DNA of 64,000 nucleotides from Schizophyllum amplum. Taxonomy: Eukaryota > Basidiomycota > Agaricomycetes > Agaricales > Schizophyllaceae. The stretch is taken from contig VDMD01000002.1 in assembly GCA_007026445.1 (NCBI GenBank), positions 2,108,001-2,172,000 on the forward strand. Direction: 5' to 3'. The position numbers were made by a program, and so were the translations under genes. Shown here piece by piece: positions 1-10,567 of this stretch; the first letter of the stretch is position 1, and every line of letters begins with the position of its first letter. The notes under the pieces are model-generated. The model saw only the letters and a list, made by a program, of their open reading frames with translations, was not told the origin of the DNA and did no database searches.

Positions 1-1096
1 GCACTTGTACTTGTCCGTTCCTTTCAGGTGATCAGGAGCAACAAAGCTTCTTAGCGCGTCTTTGAGGTCTTTCATTCTATGGATATCGAGGCTGAGGTCA
101 AGGATGCTGTCGAACGTGTCGCTATTGTGGCCGCAGCTCTTGCAATGCACACGCGAGCGCAGCTGTCCGCCGAACAGTTGGTGGACCCATGAAGTCTCCG
201 CTAGTTTGGGGTCGATTTTTCTGAGCGCCTGTTGAGTACCACAGTACCCTGTATGTATAGCACGTACGGTGGGTAACCTGCCAAGCAGGACTTCTGCAAG
301 CCTTCGATGGCGTGGCGTAGGAATTCATGGCTGTCTTCTTGTCTGCCATGTCTTAGTGATTTGGCAAAGACTGGATTAGATTAGTCACGGTCGGCTTGGG
401 GAAAGCGCGTCAACGTACCACGTAGGTGACGCGTTATTGCATCAGGACTGAAGGCCGACTTGCTGGACTGAGCACGCATTGCGGTGACCTTCATGCAGCA
501 TGTCATGCAGAATCCTGTTGTTTTGCCTGCGCGGCGGTTAGCGCCACTGGACGCGAACAAAGCAAACCACTCACAATTGTCTCGTGTATGGGCGGACAAC
601 ATGCGAAGTAGAGGTGGTGTGTGGAAGAGACATTGCAGAGCGCTGTTCATGAAGCAGGTGTTGCCGGTGTTGAGGAGTCCAGAGCCGACGCCATGAACGT
701 TGTCCGGCCAAGAGATGTCGATGGGGTCGGCGTACAGACTTTGCGATGCACGCGCCGAGATAGCTTTGCCTTTGCGAGATAGTTTAGGGGAGGACGAAGA
801 TGCTTCAGACACCTGGAGGAGATGATAAGATTATGCTACCGCGCCGCGGAGATGGATCGAGCACACACCTTCTCTTGAGCGCCAGGCTGGTCCACGGCCG
901 GTCCATCGTTGATGCATTCGTATTTGTCGGTGGGGATGGCCACTGCACCAGTAGAAGACCCTTGGACAAACTCGATGGGAGGGGGGAGGGACTGCTTGAA
1001 CGCCTCTATGTCCTTGGAGGGACGGAAGCTCGTCGATTCGTCGGCGGTAGAGTGGCCGCTGAGCTGAGGCGGAAGGGGCTGTGCGACTGCAATCAT
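1..1096 (-). CDS. Ubiquitin-specific protease (USP/UBP family), C-terminal part beyond the left edge
   Basis: Deubiquitinating cysteine protease that cleaves ubiquitin from substrate lysines. The first ATG that fits is at 1096 and opens a weakly conserved N-terminal exon. The next exon carries the Cys box LLNTGNTCFMNSALQCL with catalytic Cys, then GFCMTCCMK. After an intron ending at ATCCAG the frame resumes as GRQEDSHEFL, the typical QEDAHEFL-like block, and a later exon reads GGQLRSRVHCKSCGHNSDTF, a zinc-ribbon CxxC of the fingers. The His box lies beyond base 1, so the gene is cut by the window edge. The Cys box context and HTPPLLRMLSAHTRDNC most resemble the USP36/USP42/Ubp10-like nucleolar group; that subgroup is inferred. 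At least four introns. Confidence 0.9.
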
Positions 1097-1585
1097 TCTG
1101 CGCACAGTGCAGGCAGACGCGTTTGTGCGGAGGAGAGCAGGAAGGCGCGGAACAAACACGATGAGCGGACGGCCAAACAAAGAGAGGGGGAGAAAGACCG
1201 GAGACGCGCTCAATCAATCGGCAATTTTGCACGTGAGCCCCATTTCGCTGACATTACGTAAGTGTTGATGCGCGCCACTTGTAGGTCCACGCTTGAACGG
1301 AAACTTCAGCAACAGTGTGTTCGCACTAAAGCGCGTTATATTGAGAACAATGTATTCGCATATGCGAACAGGTACGAGTCTAAACAATGTCAATGTGTCA
1401 GTCGTAGTAAGTACTATGCTACAGAAGTGTGGGAGGTATCGTGGGCGCGCTGGCCGGGCTAAAAGGAGCGAAATTAGGTATTAAACGGGTGATGCTACAC
1501 GATTATATGCGAACGTAGATCGTGAAGACAGAGCAAGTCCATGAAAGAAGGTAATCGTGAGAGTGCGTGAGGGTAAGAGAGTTCT
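1097..1585. other. Intergenic: USP promoter side and zinc-finger gene 3' side
   Basis: About 490 bases between the USP start codon and the end of the zinc-finger gene, both transcribed leftward. Short open frames on both strands look like noise. No TATA-like box, repeat or RNA gene was recognised. Confidence 0.5.
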
Positions 1586-2757
1586 TTACGCGGACAGGTC
1601 CAGCTGGAGAGCGTTCCAGCTGGGAACCGGCGAGTTCAGGTCGAACTCGTCGAACCCGTCGCTGCCCAGCAGCGAAACGGGCGCCTCCTCGCGCTTGATG
1701 GTCGTAACATTAGGGTACGGTGAGCGGGCATTGCGGGGAGCGGCGGCGGCGGACTGAGAGTCCGGCGACTCCCGGAGGTACTTCGGGGGACCGAACGGCG
1801 CCGGGGAGACGCCCAGAGACGAAGGACCGTACGAAGGGCCCGATGAGTTCTCGCGGGACGACGCAGACGGCGACGACTCCGACGATGTAGAGCCATCCCA
1901 CATGTCGACGGGCGACGTCTCGTAGCCGTAAGCCTGCGGAGGCGCACTCAAGTACGCCTCGCCACCGTTGTAGTAGTCGTAACCGTAGGCCGCGTCGTAC
2001 TGCATGCGGTATGCCGCATAAGGGTCGTAAGCAGCCTCGTAGAGCGCGCCGTACTCGTCTGATGACCAGTCAGCTACGGTATGGACGGACAGACAACAAG
2101 CATCACGCACAAGCAGCGCCGAGAGCCTCGGCGTCCACAGCCTCCTCCTTCACGACCTGCGAGCTGGTGGCGAGCTCAGGCATCCTCATAGCCTCGGTCT
2201 CGTCCAGCGGCGGCGGAGCCATCGTCTCGATATCATAGTTATCCGGGTTCTCGCCATGCTTCCGCAGGTGCGCAACAAAGGCCGAGCGGCGCTTGATGCT
2301 GGTGTTGCACTCCTTGATGGGGCAGACGTACCCGCCCCGGGAGAAGTGCGTCTCCTTCCGGTGACGGGAGCACGAGGACGGGTCGCCGAACGTACGCGGG
2401 CAGAAGCCACAGTGATGGGGCTTCTCCTTTGTGCTACGGAGAATGTCAGCGACAAGGGAGTAGTGAAAGGGGGAGTGGCGACGCACTGCGTGTTCTTGTG
2501 CGTGTTCAGTCCGGACTGCTGCGAGAACGCCTTGCCGCAGACGAAGCAGATGTGTGGCCTGAAAGAGATGTTAGCAAGGTCGTCGGGTTCGACATCGCGC
2601 AACACACCTGATACCGTTATGCAGCGCCTTGTGGCGGTTGAGGTCGCCCTTGCGCTTGAACTCCTTATGGCACGTCGGGCAGGGGAAAGACTGTTGACAC
2701 AATCAGCACAAACGCGCGCAGCGACAACACGCCACGCACTGTAGATGAGATGGCCAT
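1586..2757 (-). CDS. C2H2 zinc-finger transcription factor
   Basis: Probable DNA-binding transcription regulator of the nucleus. Start chosen at ATG 2757: its six codons MAISST splice cleanly (donor GTGCGT, acceptor CAACAG) onto SFPCPTCHKEFKRKGDLNRH, the first C2H2 finger. The second finger follows an intron (PHICFVCGKAFSQQSGLNTH), and the third is HHCGFCPRTFGDPSSCSRHR. A further C-x4-C segment VCPIKECNTSIKRRSAFVAH forms a fourth finger-like unit ending at HLRKH. The last exon codes for an acidic, Tyr/Ala/Ser-rich C-terminus, plausibly an activation region, containing IKREE and ending at 1586. Four exons, all introns GT-AG. The target genes cannot be told from sequence. Confidence 0.88.
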
Positions 2758-2915
2758 GATGATGATAGACGTTAGTTGATGAGAGATCAGGCGTGTGCGT
2801 GAGGCAGGCAGTGTCGTGCAACGTTGGCCGGCAACGTCGAGGATTCCGAGGCGAGGGGTCCGAGAACAAGTGAATGAAGGAAGGGGGGATGGGGATTCCT
2901 CTGCCGTCACACGTC

Positions 2916-2924
2916 CTTATAAAG
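2916..2924 (-). promoter_or_regulatory. TATA-like box of the zinc-finger gene
   Basis: Reads CTTTATAAG on the minus strand, about 160 bases upstream of ATG 2757. Distance and orientation fit a core promoter; no experimental start site is known. Confidence 0.4.
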
Positions 2925-3410
2925 GCGCCGGCGTACAAAGAACCAGGTGGCCTATTGTCATGAATGAGCCCGTGCCGAGATTTGAAACTCGCCCCAGGAA
3001 GGGTATAAAGGGAGCATCGGCTCGCAAAATTGCATTACGCCCGTCCGGACAAAGAACAAAAGAACTGGTTTCGAAAGCGGGATGAATGTTGTAGTCGCCA
3101 AGAAAGGAAATAACTTGCCTTGTTCTCTTCACGTGACGCCCACTCCTTGCACCGAGTGTACCGGTGTGTGATCCGGTTCCTTTTCTCTTTCACGGTACGG
3201 CCGGCGAAGATGCACTTTGTCTTGTCTGCTTTGGGAGTTGGGTTGGATGGGTGTGACAATGGGTTGATTTGTGTCGCGGTTCTGGCGAGTTCTGGCGCCG
3301 AGTGTCGTCAAGCGCTACACGGCGTGGGACGGTCCGCTAACTGCGCTTCAATTGTGTTTTTCCCTGTCAGGAAACAAGGTCGCGCCGCGTCATCCGTCGA
3401 CGCAGAATAT
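2925..3410. other. Intergenic between zinc-finger and F-box genes
   Basis: Nearly 500 bases with only short noise-like frames. It should contain the F-box gene's 3' end and the upstream promoter of the zinc-finger gene. No repeat or RNA gene seen. Confidence 0.4.
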
Positions 3411-4861
3411 TCAGTGTCCGAGTCCAGGCCCATCAACTTTCTTCGTAATTCTCTCGTCCATCCATGGCGCGACCGCGAAGAGATCCTCCCATGTAAAGGC
3501 GCCGTACTGTTGTCGGCCGAGGGCATTGACAATGTCCATGTCCTCTAACTCCAAGTCCCCCGGTATCTCGGGAGACTTGAGCTGTGCAGTTATCCTGGAA
3601 AACAAAGGGTCATCGTGAGCGGGGGAATTTGCATAGAAAGGGCGCTACAGACATCAGTGGGCCCACCCAGAGTAGCCCATCCTCTTCGGAATCGCCTGTG
3701 GATCTCCACCTTCGATCCTGCCCACTGGGTGTGAAGAAAGGATAGCTAGAGTAGCCGGATGTCGGTAAAGGATGTGTGAGGACGGCGAAATCAGATGGTA
3801 CGCCTGAGAACCGGCTTCAGAACATACAAAAAACAATAGAACAAGGCAATTCACCCCATGTGCGCCGCTGAAGAGCATGTGCGGTGAATCCGGGATCATC
3901 GTCGGAGAGCAAAGTGCTGAATTGCGACGACACGGATGATCGCTTCATGCTTGGTAATAGCAGAGGGTCGCTGGAGTCGATCCCTGGTGGGTGAAGGAGA
4001 TCGTGTGCATTGACGTTCACAGTCAGGCCGCTGCGAGGTTTGTTGAGGCATCCAAGCACAATTATCCGCACATCTGCGAGTTCGACAAGGACCTGAACAA
4101 CTGTGGGTGACGTATAGAATACAACGTCTGAGGTAGACGTACCCGCACGCGAGTCTCTAGGTGCATAAGATTTGCCTGGAGTCTGAAATGCGTGAGAAGG
4201 AAGCATAGACGCGACGGTGATGCTGTACTTCATGTCGTCGAACGCAACACGGGGGTTGTAAGCCCTTGACGCGTGCTCGAGCAAGTTTGCTGAGCCGTTT
4301 CTGTTAAGCTTGACGTATCTGAGGGTAAACAACGTGAGCGACGTACAGAGTTGAGTCCACACAAGTCATACTTCGTCCAATTCTCATCCACGGTACAAGA
4401 CGATGTTCCACGGTGATATACTCGATACAGAATTCTGCCGGTCGTCAGTATGCAGCTTGATCGTGTAGAATGGACACGCACTTCATGAAAGCCTGCCGCC
4501 ACGAGCCATCCTTCTTCCACTTGCTCCAACTGGGAAGGAACCTCCTGCGAAAACATTCCTCCCATTCGTCCGCGCTTAACTTGGGCAGGTTCGCCTCGAA
4601 GAGCAAGAACGATGGCGACGCGAGGCTGAGGATTTCAATCCAGTTCTGACGCGGGACGCCTTGTCGCACGGACAGGTTCCTCAGGTCATCTTCATAGTTC
4701 AGAGTATGAAGAGCGCGGAGGATGGGGCGCCGCCAGGGGTTGAGTTGACGGTCAGACGCGATGGACAGGCATCGGGTCGAGAGATGGGACGCGACAATGA
4801 GGGAAGGCAGATCCAGTTCGCCCATGATGTCCGCTATGAGCTCGACGGGAAGGGCCTCCAT
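3411..4861 (-). CDS. F-box domain protein
   Basis: Putative SCF ubiquitin-ligase substrate adaptor of a family common in mushroom-forming fungi. ATG 4861 opens MEALPVELIADIMGELDLPS, an F-box. Farther along are LNRNGSANLLEHASRAYNPR and a conserved core with LVELADVRIIVLGCLNKPRS. I could join the last exons: ...TW / AGSQAYHLISPSSHILYRHP...GYSG / ITAQLKSPEIPG, ending VDGPGLGH with the stop at 3411. An upstream in-frame TTG at 4888 is not used because ATG 4861 starts directly at the F-box. The middle junctions (about 4320-4450) are less certain. The partner protein is unknown. Confidence 0.8.
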
Positions 4862-5644
4862 GATGAAGGCAAATGACAGGGTTCGCAACTTTGGCAGGGT
4901 CGTGTCAGTAGGCGCTGGTTGGGTGATTGGTCAAGATCGGCCCGGTGATGCACAGTTTCTCACGCCACGCGTTACCCATGTTGGGTCAACAGCATTGTCA
5001 CTGTGCGTTGTTGGTCACCCCGGCCCACTCTTCCAATTCCCTGACCATCCCGACGTCCAGAGCGCCCCCAGTATCGATCCCGGCTTACGAGGTGCCGCCC
5101 GACATGACGTCCCAGACCTGTGAACGATCTGTCCCAAGGCTTGAGAGACATCCTACAGGACAACCATTGTCATGCATCATGATCCCAAGGCTCTCAAGAC
5201 ATCCTAAAAGGCTTTGTAGATATCGTAAGGCTTGGAATACGTGCTAAGGTTAGTAATGTCAATGGCTAGCCTTCCACAGACCGTGACATAGAGTCGGGGG
5301 TGTATAGGAACACTACAAATACAACAGAATAAAGAGCCGTAGTGTCTGCTTTCTTTACAACAGGATAGTGCGACATATGTACAAGTACTGCGCGTACACA
5401 CGATGTGCATGAATAATTTACCAGTAGAGCGGGGGCTGGACGGCGCGGGCCGACATATGTACAGCAGCCGACAGTGCGATGGTATGTGAAGCACAGCCGG
5501 CAATGCGACGTTATGTGGTCGTAGATAGTTCGTGAAGGAACGTGGATATCAAGCATAACGCACAGTATAAGATTTTGGATACATCAATGGCGCGTCCCGA
5601 CGAAGGCGCTGGACCCCAACACAGTGGAAGCGCCACTAGACGTC
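4862..5644. other. Intergenic with short direct repeats
   Basis: About 780 bases with no convincing gene. A 24-base motif beginning CCCAAGGCT and ending ACATCCTA occurs at 5133 and again, slightly altered, at 5184. CGACATATGTACA occurs at 5371 and 5451, exactly 80 bases apart, and a 23-base unit recurs at 5465 and 5494. These could be remnants of satellite-like sequence or clustered protein-binding sites. Confidence 0.4.
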
Positions 5645-7501
5645 TCAGCACCCGCGCAGGAGCGCCGCCGCCCGATTTGCCTGTCGCTTGTCGACCTGCA
5701 CCGCGCGCATCAGAAACAGCAGCCCCCACCCAAGATCCGTGCGACTCACCAGCAAGTTCGCCGTGTGACTGGTTGAGGAGTACATATGGTTGATCCCATG
5801 TTCCTCCAAGATGCGTGAGTAGCGATTGATGATGCCGTGCTTGTCTGCATTTCCCGGTCAGCGCTAACTTCACAAGACGCTAACCCCCGTTAGACATGCC
5901 GGGGTCGAGGGGATGGAGACAGCCACAGAGAAGCGATGGTGGCGGTGGATAAACATACGAATCACTGACCTAGGCCGAATCGACGGAGGTCGATCTGTAG
6001 ACACTTTAGGCAGGCGCCATCGTCTGCGTCATCATCTTCTTCGTCGAGCGCACCCTGTCCCGCGGCGCGCGCATCGGCTGCGTCCAGCTCTCCGCCGCAA
6101 AGCACCATGTGCCGTTCTGCAGGGGGGAAGAGGGTGGCGAGGACGTCGCTCCCTGCGGTCAGAGATGATCCTTCCGGTGAACGTGTGAACGAGAAGAAGG
6201 ACACAGTTGAACGTTTTGAAGGCGAGAAGGGATACGGCGTGGCGCGGGGGGTGGTGTCGATGGCGCTCAAGCTCGTCAGAGGCGTGATAGTGGACACCAG
6301 ATGTTTTGAGGCTGACTTGACTTCCTTGCTCGACGTCAAGTCTGTCGAAGAACGTGACGCGGAGACTGATGTTGCGGAAGACGATGACGACTGCTTGCCA
6401 CCAGGTGAGTGGGAGAAGTACCCATCTTCGTCTGACGAGGACCCAGAATCATCGGATGGAGCGCGATGGCAGTCTGCGAAGAAGGGATCGTGGTCTTCGA
6501 GTATTGGGGTCGGCGAGTCAGAGGGCACCTCTTGCCGAGAATCGAAGGCTGCAGCGTCGTATGCGTGCGGTTGTATGAGATCCGGGAACGCAACCAGCTT
6601 GATGATTTTGAGAGCCCAGTTCTCGACCTCGGAGTCAACCAAGCCGATGCAGGTGAGTTCCTGAGCAAGCACCTTCACGTCACCGTTGACAGGCGAGTGT
6701 GAGGATTTGCTGCGTCCCTCATGGTCCGCACTGGACGAGCGAGAGGGTGCGGCTGAAGACCCGTCGACATTACTTCGCGTGCGAGTGAGGACAGCCCCAG
6801 TGGTGGCCTTGTCGACTGCATGGCCATCGTCGAGGGAGGGGGATGTGATGGGGGATAGCATGGGAGATTCCGGTGGGCAGGTGGTATACAGGTCAAATCC
6901 GGCGACGCTGAACAGGCTCATAACCTCTGACAAGCGCGACTCCTTGACCTATGAGATGGTGAGGAGGGAAGTCGGGGACCGCTTCGGTCTGTGACTCACG
7001 ATGATGAAGTCGCTCATGTACGACGACTGGTATAGGATGGAGATGCCCGCTGCAGCGAGGGGAGCGGACAGTTCGTTCACTCGGGCGCCCGAGTTGTCTG
7101 ACAAATTGCGCATGAGCGTCGATCCGTCAGGGGGCGGCCGGACGGAACTCACCAAGCTGGTCGCTGTGCGAGTCGATCTGCAGAACACTCCACTGGTCCA
7201 TGGATATTTCCACGAAGTCATGAGGCTGCAGAGGGCGTTTGCGACCAGGTGCAGAGCCTGACCCAGAGCGCTGACGGCGTTGCCGGTCGTGGCGCGCAAG
7301 GGGCTCGAAGTCCCTCAGCATGTGCCCCTCGGCAAAGAGGGAGAGCTCGATCTCGTTGCATGTGATGTTGAGGAAGGTAGGGCTAGGATGGAGGATCTGG
7401 CGGAGGACAGGGTGGGAGAGCTGGGCGAGACGGGAGCGGGGTATGCGGACGAGGGAGAGGGAGATGGGGAGTAGTGAGATGGTGAACTGGGGCTCAGACA
7501 T
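5645..7501 (-). CDS. ACT-domain protein, CASTOR (arginine sensor)-like
   Basis: Fungal relative of the CASTOR/GATSL family, which in animals binds arginine and controls GATOR2-TORC1; that function here is inferred from family only. ATG 7501 begins MSEPQFTISLLP. The first domain includes FLNITCNEIELSLFAEGHML. The second ACT-like segment reads VLQIDSHSDQLDNSGARV then ELSAPLAAAGISILYQSSYM, the block most like CASTOR. A Ser-rich linker follows, then a third segment KVLAQELTCIGLVDSEVENW. The last exon ends at 5645 with SRTDLGWGLLFLMRAVQVDK and LLRGC. At least five exons; the junctions DQL/DNSG and IV/VKESRLSEVM are GT-AG and in frame. Confidence 0.78.
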
Positions 7502-8868
7502 CGCTGGGAACGGCGCCCTGGTGCTGCTGTTGGCGGCGCACGAGCCGTGAGTCGCGTAGAGCAAGCGTAGGGTGGAGGCAGAAGGCAAGGGGCGAACGAT
7601 CCTTCAGCCAGCCCTCTATATACGGAATTGCAAATCGGACCGACCGGAGCGCCTACCTGGGTGCCCGCGAACCGGATCCCGCTCAACGTCCTGACCAGAA
7701 CCCGCGGAAAGACGACCTGGACAATTGATGTCCACCAGAGTCCAGACGTCCAGGGCCCGATCTCAGTCGCTCGATGTGCGCTACGCACGAGCAACGCACC
7801 GTGAGTGAGCGTTCCCATGTCCGAACAAATCCATGGGGCCAGCGTGGAAAGGACGTGCTTCTGGCCGCACCATGTTCGTCTCGTTGCAGAGGTCAGCGGA
7901 CAACATGGCGCAACGCAAGCCCCACGCCTGGCGATGGTGGCGAGGCCGCGCTGATCGCCGATCTGTTCATGAAGTTGAATCACTTGAATGGGCGACTCTC
8001 GAATGTCTCCGTTTGGTAACTCTCTCCGGGAAAGTGAGTGGGGACCGGTGCTACATCTTCTGCAACCGTCCGAGTCGCTGCTCGCAGTCCCACCAATTCG
8101 ATGGGGGCGCGGATACGGCCGCTCTACCGTTGAGCCCAATTGCACTACTAGAAGTTCTTTGTGATGTCGACGTCCTGCTTCTCATGATAAGCTTGACAGA
8201 GCGCTCTATAGAGATCATCCTCAGGCCTCAGCCGTAAGCAACTTCTCCGCGGACGAACGCGCGAAGTACACTGATAGCCCATTTAGAAAGGTGACGCTCA
8301 AATATGTGCACTGGATGCACAGATGACGGCCTCCCTCGACGATTCCTTTACCAAGATCGGCTACCTTTGTCTCAAAGACAGCAGGTGCCCTGATGTCGGT
8401 ATCCATTGAGAAAAGTCCCCCGATGAGCGTGCCTTCATCAACACACCCGCTGTCGATGATGCGCGTTCCTACCACATCCATGCCCCAATCCTTCTCGAGT
8501 CGACGTACATCATGAAGAATCCACTGCAGCCTTAACGTTTACACTTGAGAGCAGTATATAGTATATAACGTGTACTACAGAACGCGTGAGCTATAGTCGA
8601 TTACAACAAATTCCAGCTAGAGATGACCTAACGCAGCGAGGATAGCCATACAACAACACGAAAGTCGCGATACATACCACGTAGCACGTTGAGAGCACGT
8701 CCAATAAATAAGATATCTCATGTCGCCTGCCCGATTGCGAGCGATCTTCCTTCCATCCGTCTAGGGAGCCCATCTCCCCTCGCCCATCTCTCGCCGCGGG
8801 CCGATGCTGAGCCTTCTGGTCTACGTCGTGCGATACCCAGCGGTGGCTCGGGGCGCGATACTTACGGC
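7502..8868. other. Long stretch without a recognisable gene
   Basis: About 1.37 kb between the ACT-domain gene and the next minus-strand gene. Several frames stay open for 80-130 codons on both strands (for example plus 7833-8237 and minus 8221-8481), but none has a recognisable domain, good splice borders or a neighbour in frame. It should hold the promoter of the ACT gene. It could also include a degraded gene. Confidence 0.35.
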
Positions 8869-10071
8869 TCAGCCGCCCTTCCTGCGCAGCCGAGGGCGGT
8901 CATTGCGTTGCGTACGAATTGGTCTTGAGGGCGACGCGGCGCGAGCGTGGGCTGACACCTTGACCTGCACTGGCGGTGATGGGGGCGCAGGCCGACGACG
9001 CAGGTTGTATCGTTTCGGCGACGCCTGCTTCGCCGGGCCAGAGAGAATATCGACCGGAGGAGAGGACCTAAAGTGGCGAGAGGGCGCTGAGATTATAGGG
9101 GAGGCGGTGCTTTCGGTCTCCGTGTCCACGTCCATGGAGTCATCTTCCGCCTCCAAATTATCCCCCGCTGCCGAGTCACCCCTTTGTGTGCTCGGTCCCG
9201 CGATGTTGTTATCTCCGTACCAGGCGGAGCCTTCGCTTCGCAAGGACGGACAGGCGAAGCTGGAGTGTGGCGAGGGTAATGGCGCGCCCGTGGCAGCGAC
9301 TCCGAACGTCTGCGAAGGCTCGCTCAGAGCCTGGGACTCAATGGGCTGAGAGATGGCAGCATGGTCCGCCGACTGAGATGCTGATGTATGGTGGGAGGGT
9401 TCGGCTCGCGATGGCTGGGCAGGAGATGTCGCCGGTGTGGGAACGCAGGGTGAGGGTGACCTTGAGGTGGCGCGCGCGGGGGAACGACGTCCTAAGCGAG
9501 TTGGGGATCCAGCCAGACGTCGGAGACCAGCTGGAGTAGGAGTCGTCGCCCTCTGCGATGGACCCTCGAGCTGCGAGGACGGCTCATCAATGATGGGCTC
9601 GGTGTCCTCCCTCTCGAGACGGGACCTCTTCGACTGTGGCTTGCTTTCGGGTTCATTCTTTGCGTCTGTGCTGGTGCGCTTCAGAGTCTCCGGGTCGGGC
9701 TGGTACTGTTTGCGGAACACGGGCTGATACTGCTTGGGGGGCGCGGGGTCCGGGACCAGTGGCGGGATGCCGTTTGTGAAAGCGAAGTCATGGACTTTGA
9801 TCCCGAGCCGCTTGAGCTCGTCGAGATCGGGCTGCCCTGTGCGGCTTGTGGTCGGCGCTGGGTCGGGTAGGGCCGCGGATAGCTGGAGGAAGAAGGTGCT
9901 TGCGGTCCTCCGCAGGGACGAAGAACGCTTGAGAAAGCGTGTCGGTGGGCGTGAACGGAGTCTTGCGGCAGGGCGTCGACTCACAGCACTGGTTGACGCA
10001 GACGTCCCCTCGTTGAAGGGGACGAGCTCGCCAAAGAGGGGGCTGGTAGTGCGCTCAAGAGTTTGACTCAT
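8869..10071 (-). CDS. Intrinsically disordered protein, single exon
   Basis: An uninterrupted 400-codon frame from ATG 10071. The N-terminus is SQTLERTTSPLFGELVPF, followed by a basic Arg/Ser-rich segment RFLKRSSSLRRTASTFF. The rest is Pro/Ser/Thr-rich with basic patches (SKRSRLERE), an acidic stretch around EDDSMDVDTETES and a very basic tail, RPRLRRKGG. No catalytic fold or membrane segment is visible. The basic clusters suggest nuclear location, which is inference. I do not recognise a named family. A TATA-like TATATAG lies on the minus strand about 120 bases upstream. Confidence 0.7.
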   Translation of the reverse strand: MSQTLERTTSPLFGELVPFNEGTSASTSAVSRRPAARLRSRPPTRFLKRSSSLRRTASTFFLQLSAALPDPAPTTSRTGQPDLDELKRLGIKVHDFAFTNGIPPLVPDPAPPKQYQPVFRKQYQPDPETLKRTSTDAKNEPESKPQSKRSRLEREDTEPIIDEPSSQLEGPSQRATTPTPAGLRRLAGSPTRLGRRSPARATSRSPSPCVPTPATSPAQPSRAEPSHHTSASQSADHAAISQPIESQALSEPSQTFGVAATGAPLPSPHSSFACPSLRSEGSAWYGDNNIAGPSTQRGDSAAGDNLEAEDDSMDVDTETESTASPIISAPSRHFRSSPPVDILSGPAKQASPKRYNLRRRPAPPSPPVQVKVSAHARAASPSRPIRTQRNDRPRLRRKGG

Positions 10072-10188
10072 GGGGGCAGTCGCTCCTTTGTTGATCTTGA
10101 CAATCAGTCCGGATTCGCCAGGAAGTATGGGAGTGTGTGCGCTCGTCGTGAAGGGGACAGGGGAGGTGAAGGGGGATGGATATGAACA

Positions 10189-10196
10189 CTATATAC
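10189..10196 (-). promoter_or_regulatory. TATA-like box upstream of the disordered-protein gene
   Basis: Minus strand reads GTATATAG about 118 bases upstream of ATG 10071, in the usual position for a fungal core promoter. Confidence 0.35.
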
Positions 10197-10567
10197 AGCG
10201 CGGAGCAGAGGGGGGAGCGAGCGCGAACTGTGGCGCAGACGACTGGCAGATGGCGGGAGCTAGCAAGAAGCAGTATGGGGCTCAGGTCGAAGGCTCCGAA
10301 AGCCGAATCATCAACGGAGTGGTCGACCACGTGGGCATGACATGATTTTGAACGCAGCACGTGGCCCACGCCGGTTCGCGTCCGCCGTTTGTGCCGGACG
10401 ACACGGACGTCTACCAATTTACTGCATGCTGAAGTCGACACGGCCTGTAGCCAGTCACATCCCCGCCGTCACTGTTGCCATTCCCAGGTGACCGCACGTT
10501 CTCTGGTGCGTCGTTGCAGGCGTCGTGCGCTGCGTAGCATCTGACACTCGTTGCCAGTCTTCCGCTG

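Noticed and set aside
7833..8237. Plus-strand open frame of 134 codons
   Set aside because: No recognisable domain, no splice support and biased toward Arg/Leu/Ser as expected from GC-rich random frames.
8221..8481. Minus-strand open frame resembling coding sequence
   Set aside because: It reads plausibly but has no ATG in a good context that links to other exons, and no family was recognised. Left as a note within the gap.
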